From NCBI GenBank assembly GCA_030765055.1, contig CM060947.1, positions 217,035,271-217,099,270 on the forward strand: a stretch of DNA of 64,000 nucleotides. The letters are read 5' to 3'. Within the stretch, counting starts at the first letter, position 1; each line of letters starts with the position of its first letter. The notes under the pieces are model-generated. The model had not been told where the DNA came from. It saw only the letters and a program-made list of their open reading frames with translations, and did no database searches. Made by a program: the position numbers and the translations under genes. The DNA is from Mantis religiosa. Taxonomy: Eukaryota > Arthropoda > Insecta > Mantodea > Mantidae. Shown here in pieces: positions 26,514 through 35,830 of the stretch.

Positions 26514-27239
26514 ATGTCTATTTACAGAATGAACACAGATCAAATTATGAGATTTGTTGAATTGTATCACGAGTGCAACTGTTTGTGGGACACACAATTG
26601 CCGGCATACAAATCTCGAGATGCAAGGAATGAAGCTCTGAGGTATATAAGTAAACAAATGCATATAATTGGGTTTGGGCCTAGAGAGGTGGCACAAAAAA
26701 TTAAAAATTTAAGGTCAACGTACAGACAGGAGGTACGTAAAATTATGAAAAGCAGATCGCCAGGATCATCCGCCGACAATGTTTACAAACCAAAAGTGCC
26801 ATGGTTTGATCTAGCAGACTCTTTCCTTGGATACTCTTCCTCTTTCAAGACACAATCATCGTCATCCGATTTCCAAGACATTAAGTACGACATCAAAATA
26901 GAAGAGTTCGATTTGCAAGTCAGCGAAGACGATGGAGTTGAAGACGCAGGTAATAGTGCGGACCTGGAATATTACTCACAAAACAACACAACACAGGAAG
27001 CTCTACTTCAAGAGAATTCTGCTAAAAGGCGCAGATTGAACAAAGACCTTTTAGATGAATCTACAAACACTCCAAAAACGGCATCAAAGCAGAGTAATAC
27101 TGAAACGGAATTTGATATTTGGGCTAGAAGCTTAGCAGTGCAGTTGAATAATATGGAATCAAGTCGGGCTCTTAAGTTACAACTGCAAATCCAGACATTA
27201 GTTACCAACGAGAGATTGCAGCATGAACTAAACAACTAA
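26514..27239 (+). CDS. MADF-domain DNA-binding protein (single exon)
   Basis: Encodes 241 residues from ATG 26514; an in-frame stop lies at 26475-26477, and a second ATG at 26529 is possible. Residues about 13-105 fit the MADF (Myb/SANT-like in Adf-1) domain: FVELYHECNCLWD near the start, then YISKQMHIIGF, then KIKNLRSTYRQEVRKIMKS, ending PWFDLADSFLGY. These are the Trp/Leu/Phe positions expected of that fold. Residues 110-190 are acidic and polar, with an AKRRRLNK basic patch that could be a nuclear signal. The last 45 residues (EFDIWARSLAVQLNNM, then an LQLQIQTL stretch) resemble a BESS-type interaction motif. MADF-BESS proteins are arthropod transcription regulators; MADF ORFs also travel as the second gene of PIF/Harbinger transposons. 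No transposase or terminal repeats were found nearby, so host gene or retrogene is the better guess. AATAAA follows at 27313. Confidence 0.75.
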   Translation: MSIYRMNTDQIMRFVELYHECNCLWDTQLPAYKSRDARNEALRYISKQMHIIGFGPREVAQKIKNLRSTYRQEVRKIMKSRSPGSSADNVYKPKVPWFDLADSFLGYSSSFKTQSSSSDFQDIKYDIKIEEFDLQVSEDDGVEDAGNSADLEYYSQNNTTQEALLQENSAKRRRLNKDLLDESTNTPKTASKQSNTETEFDIWARSLAVQLNNMESSRALKLQLQIQTLVTNERLQHELNN

Positions 27240-27312
27240 ATAAGCCATCATCATCAATTTCCACAGGAACTGGCCGATGACCAAGGACTTTACATCCACA
27301 GGTACAGTTTGA

Positions 27313-27318
27313 AATAAA
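27313..27318 (+). terminator. Candidate polyadenylation signal of the MADF gene
   Basis: AATAAA 74 bp after the TAA stop of the MADF frame, a normal distance for a short 3' UTR. Confidence 0.4.
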
Positions 27319-27776
27319 TATTTCACTCTAGTCTATATATTACGTATTAGTTAATGTATTCCAGATCTGTTCTTTAGTTAAGTTTTTTCCTTCTGTATCT
27401 TTCTTCCCCTATTTACGATTGTGGTACTGTACTTGGATATCACCTATTATGTGTTTCAAATGGGAAGGCGTTTGTCCTTGAGCGCTACTAGGTGAGCAAC
27501 CAATCAGAGTCCTGCGGTGTTGTCGTATTGCATTCCCGCTAAGTCGTGTGTGACGAGCGGCACCCTAATCAATCTGTATGAAATACTATTCGTGCTAAGA
27601 AAAAATTCAGATTTCGCCAAAACTGATCCATGTGGAAGGTAGAGAGTAATGTATCTAACAAAACCATGAAAACCCCATATTTTTAGCTCAAGTAGTTTTT
27701 CTAATACAAATAAATAAACCACTATTACCTGTATTATAACAATAAATCGCGACGTAAGCACTGTATGAATATCATT
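27319..27776. other. Spacer
   Basis: Nothing recognised. Confidence 0.5.
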
Positions 27777-28210
27777 ATTGGTTGGGATGTATGCGTGTAT
27801 GTATATTTGTAATTACTCAGAATTGAAACGTAAATGTTTGACATGACGTGATAAAAGAATTACTTTTAATAAGCCAATTCGAGCGAGAGGAAACAATAAA
27901 TTTCCTGCTGCCCTGGCAGAACGTGTCTGGTCACATTATATCTATGTTTATGAATGGTTCGTAATCTCTATTTACTCTAGAGAGTTCAAAGTGGTTGGTG
28001 TGTATGTATGTACATATACTTTTCATTACTCAGAACTGAAATTTAAACTACTACATGACGTGATAAAAGAATTACTGTGAATAAATCAAGGTGTTAAATT
28101 CGAGAAAGAGCAAATACTTCATTTCCTGTTAGCATATGGAATGCTGTATGCTTATGTTTATGAATGAATGCTGGATAAGAAATGTTTATTTACTCTGGAG
28201 AGTTCAGATC
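27777..28210 (+). repeat. Tandem duplication, period about 213 bp
   Basis: Two diverged copies in tandem (27777-27989 and 27990-28210). Shared blocks in the same order: GTATGTATGT-like start, ATTACTCAGAATTGAAA/ATTACTCAGAACTGAAA, CATGACGTGATAAAAGAATT, ATTTCCTG, CTATGTTTATGAATG/CTTATGTTTATGAATG, TTTACTCT-GAGAGTTCA. The second copy ends just before the helix-turn-helix ORF at 28261. Confidence 0.8.
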
Positions 28211-28260
28211 AATATCATTCAGTTCTTTATACAACAGTAGAGTAAGAGTTAAATAGTGCA

Positions 28261-28470
28261 ATGGCTTCTTGCGGTGAATTTAGTGGCGAGTCAAAAAGGC
28301 AGATATTGCGAAGTCAGGCTCGAAGTATTGTTTTTAAGGTGTACACGTTCTTCAAACAATTGGGCAAAGAGGAATATAGAAATCAGCTCGATTTCAAAAA
28401 GGCTGAAGCGTGTGGTGTAGGTAAAACAAATGTGTCCCGCATTTGGAATAGAAAAGCAGTTAATTCATAA
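28261..28470 (+). CDS. Short helix-turn-helix ORF, transposon-derived
   Basis: 69 residues from ATG 28261 to TAA 28468-28470. It contains KRQILRSQARSIVFKVYTFF, then KKAEACGVGKTNVSRIW, the N-terminal helix-turn-helix pattern found in insect IS630/Tc1/mariner-type (DDE_3) transposases (R.QAR..V.KVY.FF ... A...GV....V.RI). Full proteins of that kind are several hundred residues, so only the DNA-binding head is present; no DDE motifs follow in the next 900 bp. It could be a decayed element, a non-autonomous derivative, or a solo binding protein. The frame is clean and starts right after a tandem duplication. Confidence 0.5.
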   Translation: MASCGEFSGESKRQILRSQARSIVFKVYTFFKQLGKEEYRNQLDFKKAEACGVGKTNVSRIWNRKAVNS

Positions 28471-29427
28471 ACTATAGTTATAGTATTTAAAAATATACAT
28501 ACTTTGCGAAAATACTTTTTCCAATTTTGATTTTGGCAACTGCATCATTGTAAAAGTTTGTAAAATGTAATTTGCTTACCCTTACATCTAGCGCCAAGCA
28601 GACCTGCATGTTGTATGAGTGTGCGAGAAAGAGGGAAATATAAAAAGAGTGGGGTAACAAGCTGGCAACGCTTAGTGTGATAAATTAGCTAGACTGCAGA
28701 ACCCTTCCCATTTACAACACATAATAGTAGCAATACTTCAAAACAGTGTTTAGTTTTGATTTTCTCCAATTTTCTGTCGTAAATCAAGAGAACTATGAAT
28801 TATGTATACCGCTCATATGAAATAGGTAGGATATAGACAAATTACATAACTCTTGAATAGCAAAGACTTGCACTGTAAATATTGCACCAGAGGAAACGAT
28901 TTCGTCGTCGAAGTCCGAAGTTGGTTCCCGATCGAAGATCATGTAAGACGAAATAAGAGGTTTGAGCTTTAGTAAAGCGTCACTCATTTAATTAGTCCAT
29001 TTTAAAACTACTGGAACTATGACTTGGGTTTTAAATTGAACGTAAATACTAAGACATTAGTTTTATTGTGAACTGAGGATAAGGGATTGATTATATAGAC
29101 GTAATTGCTGAAATAAAGGTCTCACTCCAGGTTTTCAATACAAAGCATTCGGGAACTTATTCGAAATCTCAAAACCTTTGTTTCAATTGTTTTTATTCAT
29201 GACCAACAAGTTGAGTAGCCTACGGCGCGAACTTAAGAATCGAAAGCAACTGATAGTACTACTAAAAGTTCAATCATGGTCTGGTGAAATGAAACTCAAG
29301 TCACCTATTGCATCCATATTCTATCTAAACAGACAAAATAAAAAGGTACACAAAAAAAAACCTGCTCATTAACTCCAGCAATACCAACGAAAGGGGATAT
29401 TTTATGCCCACTTCTGCAATTTTTTAA
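28471..29427. other. Gene-free stretch
   Basis: No gene supported; frames at 28793-28987 and 29178-29372 show no motif. Confidence 0.5.
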
Positions 29428-29687
29428 ATTCTTCTTCTAATTTCTTTTATTAAAGGCATGGTTAACAGTTACTGTCAATCACTGTTGCTTTTACTGAATT
29501 GCGTAATTGTTTCGAAGTTTTCATTGTTGGTCTTTCTGAGAAACAATGAAATGCTATATTCTTCTTCTATTTTTTTATTAAATGCATGGTTAATTGTTAC
29601 TGTCAATCACTGTTGCTTTTACTGAACTGCGTAATTGTTGCGAAGTTTTCATTGTTGGTGTTTCTGAGAAACAATGGAATGTTATGG
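29428..29687 (+). repeat. Tandem duplication, period 130 bp
   Basis: Two copies in direct tandem (29428-29557, 29558-29687). Long identical blocks include TTACTGTCAATCACTGTTGC, TTTTACTGAA, TGCGTAATTGTT, CGAAGTTTTCATTGTTGGT and TTTCTGAGAAACAATG. Divergence is a few percent plus small indels, so this is a fairly recent local duplication. No coding content. Confidence 0.9.
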
Positions 29688-30079
29688 TGCTCATGAAGTA
29701 CCCTACCCCGCGTGCGTAGTTCAGTTGATGATTAACATGTCTGTATTTGTATTTCTTATTTTTCTATTGGGTTCTGTAAGAATGGTTTTATGTCTCTAAT
29801 ATTGTTTGTATCAACAATGGAGTTCGTTAATATTATTGTCATATTGGGGAACGCGAAGTTGTTTTGGAAGGGAAGAGCAGAGTCGAGCTGCCATCGCGAA
29901 AGAGCGGGAATAGGAGGATCGCCTCCTCTTGTTTATTGCCTGGCGGGACAGGAGATACATGCCGACCAGTGGCTCACAAGGCCGGGGTGGAACTGTGTTA
30001 TTACTACGTAAATACCGTTTGATACTGTTACAGAATGTATGACACTCAGTTTCTGGTAGATCTAACATGCCCTGCAGGT

Positions 30080-30114
30080 TATATAAAAGCAGATGCAAGC
30101 ACTGGTGCAGTTAG
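30080..30114 (+). promoter_or_regulatory. Candidate TATA plus initiator
   Basis: TATATAAAAGC at 30080-30090 with GCAGTT around an A at 30109, 29 bp from the TATA start, fits arthropod core-promoter spacing. No downstream promoter element. A SINE-A begins 48 bp later and no ORF follows, so any transcript is unknown. Confidence 0.25.
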
Positions 30115-30156
30115 TGGGGAGGCTATAGTGCAACAGTAGTAGTACATAGAAGTGTG

Positions 30157-30382
30157 GGCCGGCCTCTGTAGCGTAGGTAGCAGCGTGTCTGTCTCACGTT
30201 CAAAAGGTCCCAAGTTCGAATGTCGGTCACTGTGAGTTATTTGGATAATGTCTTTTTTCTGGGGTTTCCCCTTATTCTGAAAGATGAACTCTAAGCTCCA
30301 TGGAACCTGGGATCATTTGAGCATTGTTTCATTCATCTTCTGAAATGACTTTACCGGTTAAAACGACCTTACATTTAAAAAA
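30157..30382 (+). mobile_element. SINE-A, diverged copy
   Basis: Plus-strand copy from GGCCGGCCTCTGTAGCG through the B-box region to ATCATTTGAGCATTGTTTCA. It is more diverged than the others and its 3' end is altered. No clear target duplication. Confidence 0.8.
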
Positions 30383-30456
30383 TGCTATTTATAGTTTACT
30401 CTGTGACATTGCAATAAACAATTGAACAGTAACAGAACTTTAATAATGATAATGTA

Positions 30457-31175
30457 CAGTGCGATCCACATAAACCTGAACCATTTCAATAGGTCATAAC
30501 TTTTGAACCAATAATAGGATACACTTGCAACTTTGGGAGAATATAATACACAATTGGGAGATTACATTACACTATTTACATCTCAGATAAAATGTTGGAA
30601 GTGTCCTCCAGCAGCATGTATACATGTTTGTACTCGTCTCACCATATTCTCTGAAGTTTTACGTTGAGTATCCTCGCCAATGCTACTTATATTCGGTTCG
30701 AATGGATTCCTTAGAACATCAATTGTTCGTGGCCTATTCTTATACACTCTATTTTTAGACACCCCCATAAGAAAAAAATTCCGGTGAGGTTAAGTCAGGG
30801 GAATCATCTCAAAAGTCTGCGGCCTCCCATATCCCCTGACCTAACCTCACCGGATTTTTTTTTCTTGTGGGGGTGTCTAAAAATAGAGTGTATAAGAATA
30901 GGCCACGTACAATTAATGTTTTCAAGGAATCCATTCAACCGAAATAAGTAACATTGGCGAGGATACTCTCCGTAAAACTTCAGAGAATATGGTCAGACGA
31001 GTACAAACATGTATAGATGCTGGTGGAGAACACTTCCAACATTTTCTCTGAGATGTAAATAGTAATGTAATCTCCCAATTGTGTATTATATTCTCACAAA
31101 GTTGGATGTGTGTCCTATTATTCGTTCAAAAGCTATGACCTATTAAAATTGTTCAGGTTTATAAGGATCGCAATA
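30457..31175. mobile_element. Mariner fold-back derivative, copy C (near-perfect palindrome)
   Basis: Left end CAGTGCGATCC (preceded by TA at 30455-30456) and right end GGATCGCAAT. Arms 30457-30801 and 30832-31175, about 345 bp each, are reverse complements with few differences and a loop of about 29 bp. Each arm carries the transposase C-terminus: PDFFLWGYLK-equivalent DNA, then NPFEPNISSIGEDTQRKTSE read from the minus strand of the left arm. No N-terminal domain or first catalytic Asp is present, so it cannot move itself. Confidence 0.88.
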
Positions 31176-31590
31176 TATTCAAAAGTTCAAACCCATAATA
31201 AAATATATCTCAAGGGAAATGATTGCGGGTTTTAAAAGGTTGTGCGCTTTGTCGTCGCTTACCCAACAGTTTTACACCAATATTCAAAATAATATCCGAA
31301 TGAACAGTACTTCATAGACCTGTCCTAGAAAGCTCATGAAATTTATATCTCATGTGAATGATTTAAATATACAATACTTTAATCAAAATCCTTGAGTCAT
31401 TTTTGAGAAAACAAAACGTTTCGAACACTTGTCTATGTAAAGGATGCTTTGAAGTCGGATATTTCTGTTTTAATTTCTTCGTGTTGCATTTGTTTGGAAG
31501 ATACTAAATCAAGTTAGTATTTCAGATTTCGTTTCCCAATTATCCGTTTACACGCGCCTACACACTTTCTGTAAACACTTTTACTTTTTA
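31176..31590 (+). repeat. Spacer containing dispersed repeat R, copy 3 (about 31310-31475)
   Basis: No gene. Within it, CTTTAATCAAAATCCTTGAG, TCATTTTTGAGAAAACAAAA, CGTTTCGAACACTTGTCTA and TGTAAAGGATGCTTTGAAGT match the R copies near 500, 13455, 60035 and 60430. Confidence 0.55.
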
Positions 31591-31601
31591 AGGGACTAAA
31601 T

Positions 31602-31838
31602 GCCCGCCTCGGTAGCGTAGATGGTAGCGTGTCTGCCTCACGTTCAAGAGGTCCCGAGTTTGAATCTCGGTCAGGGTAAGTTACTTGGATAATGTTTTTC
31701 CGGGGTTTTCGCATATCCTGAAAGACGAATGTCTGGTAACTCTGAGCTCCAGGGACCCTGGACTCATTTGAGCATCATTTCACCCATTTCATCCGACGTC
31801 CGATATGACTTAACGTTGGAGAACATAAATTACAAAAA
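31602..31838 (+). mobile_element. SINE-A with 11-bp target duplication
   Basis: Complete plus-strand SINE-A from GCCCGCCTCGGTAGCG to AACATAAATTAC and a short A tail. AGGGACTAAAT (31591-31601) and AGGGATTAAAT (31839-31849) flank it, an 11-bp duplication with one difference. It lies 23 bp from the start of the next inserted element. Confidence 0.9.
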
Positions 31839-31872
31839 AGGGATTAAATATTAAAATATTAGTATTAATATT

Positions 31873-32693
31873 GAGGTATGGGGCACATCAGAGATAGAAA
31901 CACAATTAGACCAGATGTTTGGATTGTTTTGCAAAGAACTACTAGGGCTGCCAAAATCGGCACCAAGAGAGGTGGCATTACTAGGAGGGGAATAACAATA
32001 GAGAGAATATTGAAATTCTGGTATAAGTGTATTAAAGGGCAGAAAGGATAATTATTGAATCTGTGCATGAAGCAACAAAAGCATTAAAAATACAAATAGT
32101 TGATGGTCGGAATTGGAAAGAATGATAATAAAGATAGGCATGGGAGATCTATGGAGAGCAGAGGCGACAAATTATAGCGATTTTTGGAAGGAAGTGGGAA
32201 CTAGACTACAAGACATAAATAGGCAAGAGATATGGGAAAGTATAGAACAAAAGAAATCTTTGAAATTTTATAAGCAATTAAAGACAGAATGGGGTAGGGA
32301 AAAATATATAGATAAATGTGGCAAAACTGGAAGAGAAGGCATAGCTTGGATGAGAGTAGGAATATTATATCTAAAAGGGTTGAGAGTTATGAGATAGGGA
32401 TATGTGAATTTTGTGGAGATGAAGGGAACACTGTTCATTACCTGATAGAATGTAAAGAGTTAACAAATTACAGGAGAAAAATATGGGATAAGAAATGGGA
32501 CAGTGTGAGTAAAGAGATATTGGCAGTACGCATGTTAACGGGGATGGGAGAAAAGGAAAATAGATGTATAGGAGATTTCTTATATAGGCTAAGAGAAAAG
32601 TGGATTAGGACAAAAGAAGTGAAGGTCAAGAAGAAATGTCATCAAGCTGCTCAGGAAAACCAAAGGTTTATTGCCAGGGGACCTGAGTCTTAA
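31873..32693 (+). pseudogene. Non-LTR ORF2 C-terminus with CCHC motif
   Basis: Three frames join by small indels. The first reads FCKELLGLPKSAPREVALL, the post-RT thumb/connector region. The frame at 32113-32397 contains YSDFWKEVGTRLQDINRQEI and KTEWGREKYID. A frameshift near 32330-32350 leads to the frame ending at 32693, with CEFCGDEGNTVHYLIEC, a CX2CX7HX4C motif typical of the ORF2 tail of several non-LTR clades. No RT catalytic motif remains because of 5' truncation. Clade not assigned; it differs from the tails at 2185 and 59235. Confidence 0.75.
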
Positions 32694-32812
32694 GGTCAGC
32701 AATTTCACGTTATTTGTACAGGATGTATAAATACAGCATGTTCTATGTTAAATTTTATGGTACTGAATTTGTAACGGATACTGTATAAATAAATAAAAAT
32801 CAAATATCAAAT
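31873..32812 (+). mobile_element. 5'-truncated non-LTR retrotransposon with 12-bp duplication
   Basis: A 940-bp 3' fragment flanked by AGTATTAATATT at 31861-31872 and 32813-32824, a perfect 12-bp target duplication. It ends in an A/T tail with ATCAAAT units. 5' truncation with a target duplication is the signature of incomplete target-primed reverse transcription. The coding remnant is listed separately. The next element (Tigger) starts 5 bp after the duplication. Confidence 0.88.
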
Positions 32813-33180
32813 AGTATTAATATTAGTACAGTAGAAGCCCGAAATAGCGCGGTTCGAAATACCGCGGATTCGGATTTAACGCGGGGAAAAGTATGTCCGC
32901 CTAAAAATTAAACCGTATTTTTAAATGTATTTGTATTCATGTTTTACTTTTGAAAGTTTAGCTTATAAATGTCTTCAAAGAGCGGTTCTGCAGTACAATT
33001 TTCGCCCTCATCACACCCCTAGTGTTGACCTTGGCCACTTTATTGCTGTAACGGGACATGGAAACAATAGAGGTTCTGTAAGGGCTAAAACATCTGTGTC
33101 TGCAGGAAAGTTAAGACCTGGGAAAGTTAAAATATTTCAGTCTGAATCACGCCTTTTGAGTGTGAAGTCACGTGTTTAGA

Positions 33181-33717
33181 ATGCCAAAAATGTCGCAGAA
33201 GCGTAAAACGTATTCAGTAGGCGATAAATTAAAAATAATCGCTCGCGTTAAAAAGGGAGAAACCAAAGCAAGTTTATCTCGTGAATGTGGCGTACCTGAA
33301 GGAACAATTAGGGGATGGACGAAAGAGGAAGATAAACTTCGAAACTTCGTGAACACGGTGGACAGTGAAATAGGATTGCAAAGAAAAAAAACTAAATTGG
33401 GTAAGAACAGTGATCTTGATGAGTGCTTATACACGTGGTTCTTAATAAAACGAAGTGAAGGAGTACCGCTGTTTGGACCTGTCATCAGAGCTCAAGCTGT
33501 AAAGTTCCATAAAGATTTGCATGGGACCGATGATTTTAAGGCATCTGATGGTTGGTTTTCGCGGTGGAAATCTCGACACGGTATCAGTCAAATCAGCATT
33601 GAGGGAGAAGCTCGCTCTAGTGACAGTGAATCTGCGGAACGCTTTCCTCAAGAAGTACATAGTGTAAAGAGCGATCGGAATACACCTCCAGCATTGCTCG
33701 TGAGTAATTGTATTTAA
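33181..33717 (+). pseudogene. Tigger transposase, N-terminal DNA-binding half
   Basis: 178 residues from ATG 33181 (ATG 33190 is the alternative). Residues about 5-55 (KRKTYSVGDKLKIIARVKKG, then CGVPEGTIRGW) are a CENP-B-N/psq-type helix-turn-helix. Residues about 80-142 (DECLYTWF, VPLFGPVIRAQAVKFH, then FKASDGWFSRWKSRHGI) are the CENP-B/Tc5-type second DNA-binding domain with its characteristic GWFSRWKSRHGI. Complete Tigger transposases continue with a DDE domain of some 200+ residues; here the frame turns to an unrelated 30-residue tail and stops. The frame has no internal stop, so a DNA-binding-only protein could in principle be made. Internal deletion is the likely cause. Confidence 0.8.
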
Positions 33718-33905
33718 AAGTTTGTACTTTATATTACATAACTTTTTATATCCTACCTGCTGTCATTTATTATTGCGCGAATGTTTCCTTACACCTCCGC
33801 GGGATCGTCTTTTGTCACATCTATATACAGAGGCCGACAGATGTATTCGAATAATATAACATGTAACATTGCACATATTATAAATACTGTAATATTTGGC
33901 AGCAT

Positions 33906-34248
33906 GGGCGCCGGGGTAGCGCGGTGGTTTCGTTCGCGGCTCCCGTTCTAAGGGTCCCGAGTTCGATTCCCGGCTCTGGGGTTGGCGATTTTAAGTCGGC
34001 CCTATCCACGCCTTCACCTCTGTCTAGCACATGTGAAGTATCCCCTATGCCCAACGTGGTTCGGAGTCCACGGTAAAAACTGTAGGTCCTCTCACCTCAC
34101 CGCCATCTTCACTATCACCCTATCATCGGAGGTAATGGACACCGCCCTCTGGGTGCCTCCACCTGAGAAATGGGTCCGGTCATCACTTGGTGGGGTGAGG
34201 TTACCCCGAAGGCCAAGGTTGCCATGTGGGGAGTGTTAGTAACTAACT
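33906..34248 (+). mobile_element. SINE-D with perfect 14-bp target duplication
   Basis: A 343-bp GC-rich SINE flanked by ATATTTGGCAGCAT at 33892-33905 and 34249-34262 (perfect). The head is tRNA-like: GGTAGCGCGGTGGTTTCG as A-box region and GAGTTCGATTCCCGGC as B box. The body has GTCGGCCCTATCCACGCCTT and CACTTGGTGGGGTGAGGTTA. The only copy in this window. No A tail; it ends GGAGTGTTAGTAACTA. Confidence 0.92.
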
Positions 34249-34332
34249 ATATTTGGCAGCATTGAATTTTTAAACAAGTAAACATTATTAATAACAACTA
34301 AACACTAGTAACACAACTTCACTTATCTTATA

Positions 34333-34400
34333 TAAATCCTGGGGACCGGTTTCAAAGCAAACATCTGCTTTATCCTCAGCCACTCAGCTTGACATCCACC
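34333..34400 (-). ncRNA. Hammerhead-ribozyme-like motif in the Penelope 3' region
   Basis: Minus strand: CTGAGGA (34379-34373), one T, hairpin AAAGCA-GATGTT-TGCTTT (34371-34354), GAAA (34353-34350), palindrome ACCGGT (34350-34345), then C at 34344. This follows the hammerhead order CUGANGA, stem II, GAAA, very short stem III, UH cleavage site. Penelope-like elements are known to carry such minimal hammerheads. An extra unpaired U at the base of stem II and weak stem I pairing (two GC pairs seen) suggest reduced or no activity. Confidence 0.4.
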
Positions 34401-34456
34401 CACTAAATGACTGACTGACCTTGACCACTACCGGAGTTTGAAGGATAGCTCCTTAT

Positions 34457-35830
34457 CTAACTGCCATCTACCGGGGACAACACAAACTTATTGATGTTTA
34501 TAGGAGGGATATCAAAATTCATTACGCGATCCTTATTTTTCAAAATAAATATCTTCTCCCAAACCATTAAATGTATCGGTTCCTTCAATTGTTTCAATAA
34601 TTTAACTTCTGGATTTACTTCATGGTTATATGACCAAAAATGATCAGCCACTGCCGATTTCTCGGTCTGTTTATATTTAATATTTCTAAAATGTTCTTTC
34701 GCTCTGGTTTCTAAATTACGCTTGGTTCTACCAATATAGATCTTATCGCATTCTAAACAGTTAACTTGATAAATACCAGATTTTTTGTTGTCTGAAATTT
34801 TGTCTTTTTTTGAAAACTGTAGCAAATTCTTAATACTGTAATTATTATGAGGTGCTAGTATTATACCCACTTCTTTGAAAATTTTTTGGAACTTTTTATT
34901 TGCCCACGGATGATAAGTAAATTTTTTGAAATTATAATCCTCTTTTACTTTTTTAAGAGTGGAAACATCATTAACATTTTTTTGATATTTAAATTTTTCC
35001 ATTCTTCTGATTATAAAATCTTTATTAAAGCCGTTAATTAAAGCAGTGTTTATAATATGTTTATATTCCGCATTAAATTCTTCTTCATTTAGAGGTATGT
35101 TTATCAATCTGTAAATCAAACTATTAAAAACAGCAAATTTGTGTGACATAGGGTTAAAACTTTTATTTTTAATATGATTATCCGTGTGAGTTGACTTTCT
35201 ATAGATGCCAAAACTTAATTTATTGTTATTTTTCATTATTTTTAGATCTAGAAAGGGGATGTAGCCATTGTTTTCAATTTCTATTGTGAACTTGATAGCT
35301 TTATCCTGTGAATTTAGAATATTTAAAGCCTCATCTATATATCTTTCAGGAACTATGGCAAAAATGTCATCTACGTATCTGTACCATATTTTAAAAATTG
35401 AAGGAAAAGCTTTAGTGACTTCTATTTCAAAAAAACTCATAAATAGATCAGCAAGAAAGGGTGAAAGTGGACTACCCATGGCTACTCCTGAAATTTGTTG
35501 AAAAACATTTCCATTGAAAGTAAAGAAATTTTGATCTAAACACAGATTAGTAAGTTTCATAAAATCTTCTATTGACTCCTTATCCAAATCATTAGAACTC
35601 AACCATTTTCTTAAAAACGTTAGAAGTTTTTCCTTGGGAATACTGGGAAATAGGGCAGTTACGTCAAAGGAAACAAGCCTATCATTTTTTGACAATACTA
35701 TATTGCTGATCTTGTTTACTAACTCAAATGAGTTTTTTATACTTAAGCTGTTAAATCTATCAAAAGTATTAAACCTTTTGTTTAGCCATTTTGCCAAATT
35801 ATACATTAATCTTTTGTTTCTCGGAAACAA
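34457..35830 (-). pseudogene. Penelope-like reverse transcriptase with GIY-YIG endonuclease
   Basis: 457 codons without a stop. RT motifs in order: SFDVTALFPSIP (residues 54-65, motif A), GVAMGSPLSP (115-124, motif B), YRYVDDIFAI (150-159, motif C with catalytic DD), FLDLKI (193-198). A GIY-YIG endonuclease follows: SGIYQV at 351, CLECDK, KIYIGRTKR at 363-371, then the ETRAKEH helix and a DHFWSYNHEVN segment. This RT-linker-nuclease order is diagnostic of Penelope-like elements, whose ORFs are usually some 700-850 residues. The N-terminal region is missing, a TAA lies just upstream in frame, and no ATG opens the frame. The catalytic part is intact, so the loss of function comes from truncation. 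Confidence 0.92.

Noticed and set aside
31514..31714. Minus frame with PDRDSNSGPLEREAD
   Set aside because: It is the reverse translation of the SINE-A head; the same peptide appears at 14164-14418 and 52478-52726 for the same reason.
33982..34239. 85-codon frame
   Set aside because: It lies wholly inside SINE-D and is a shadow.
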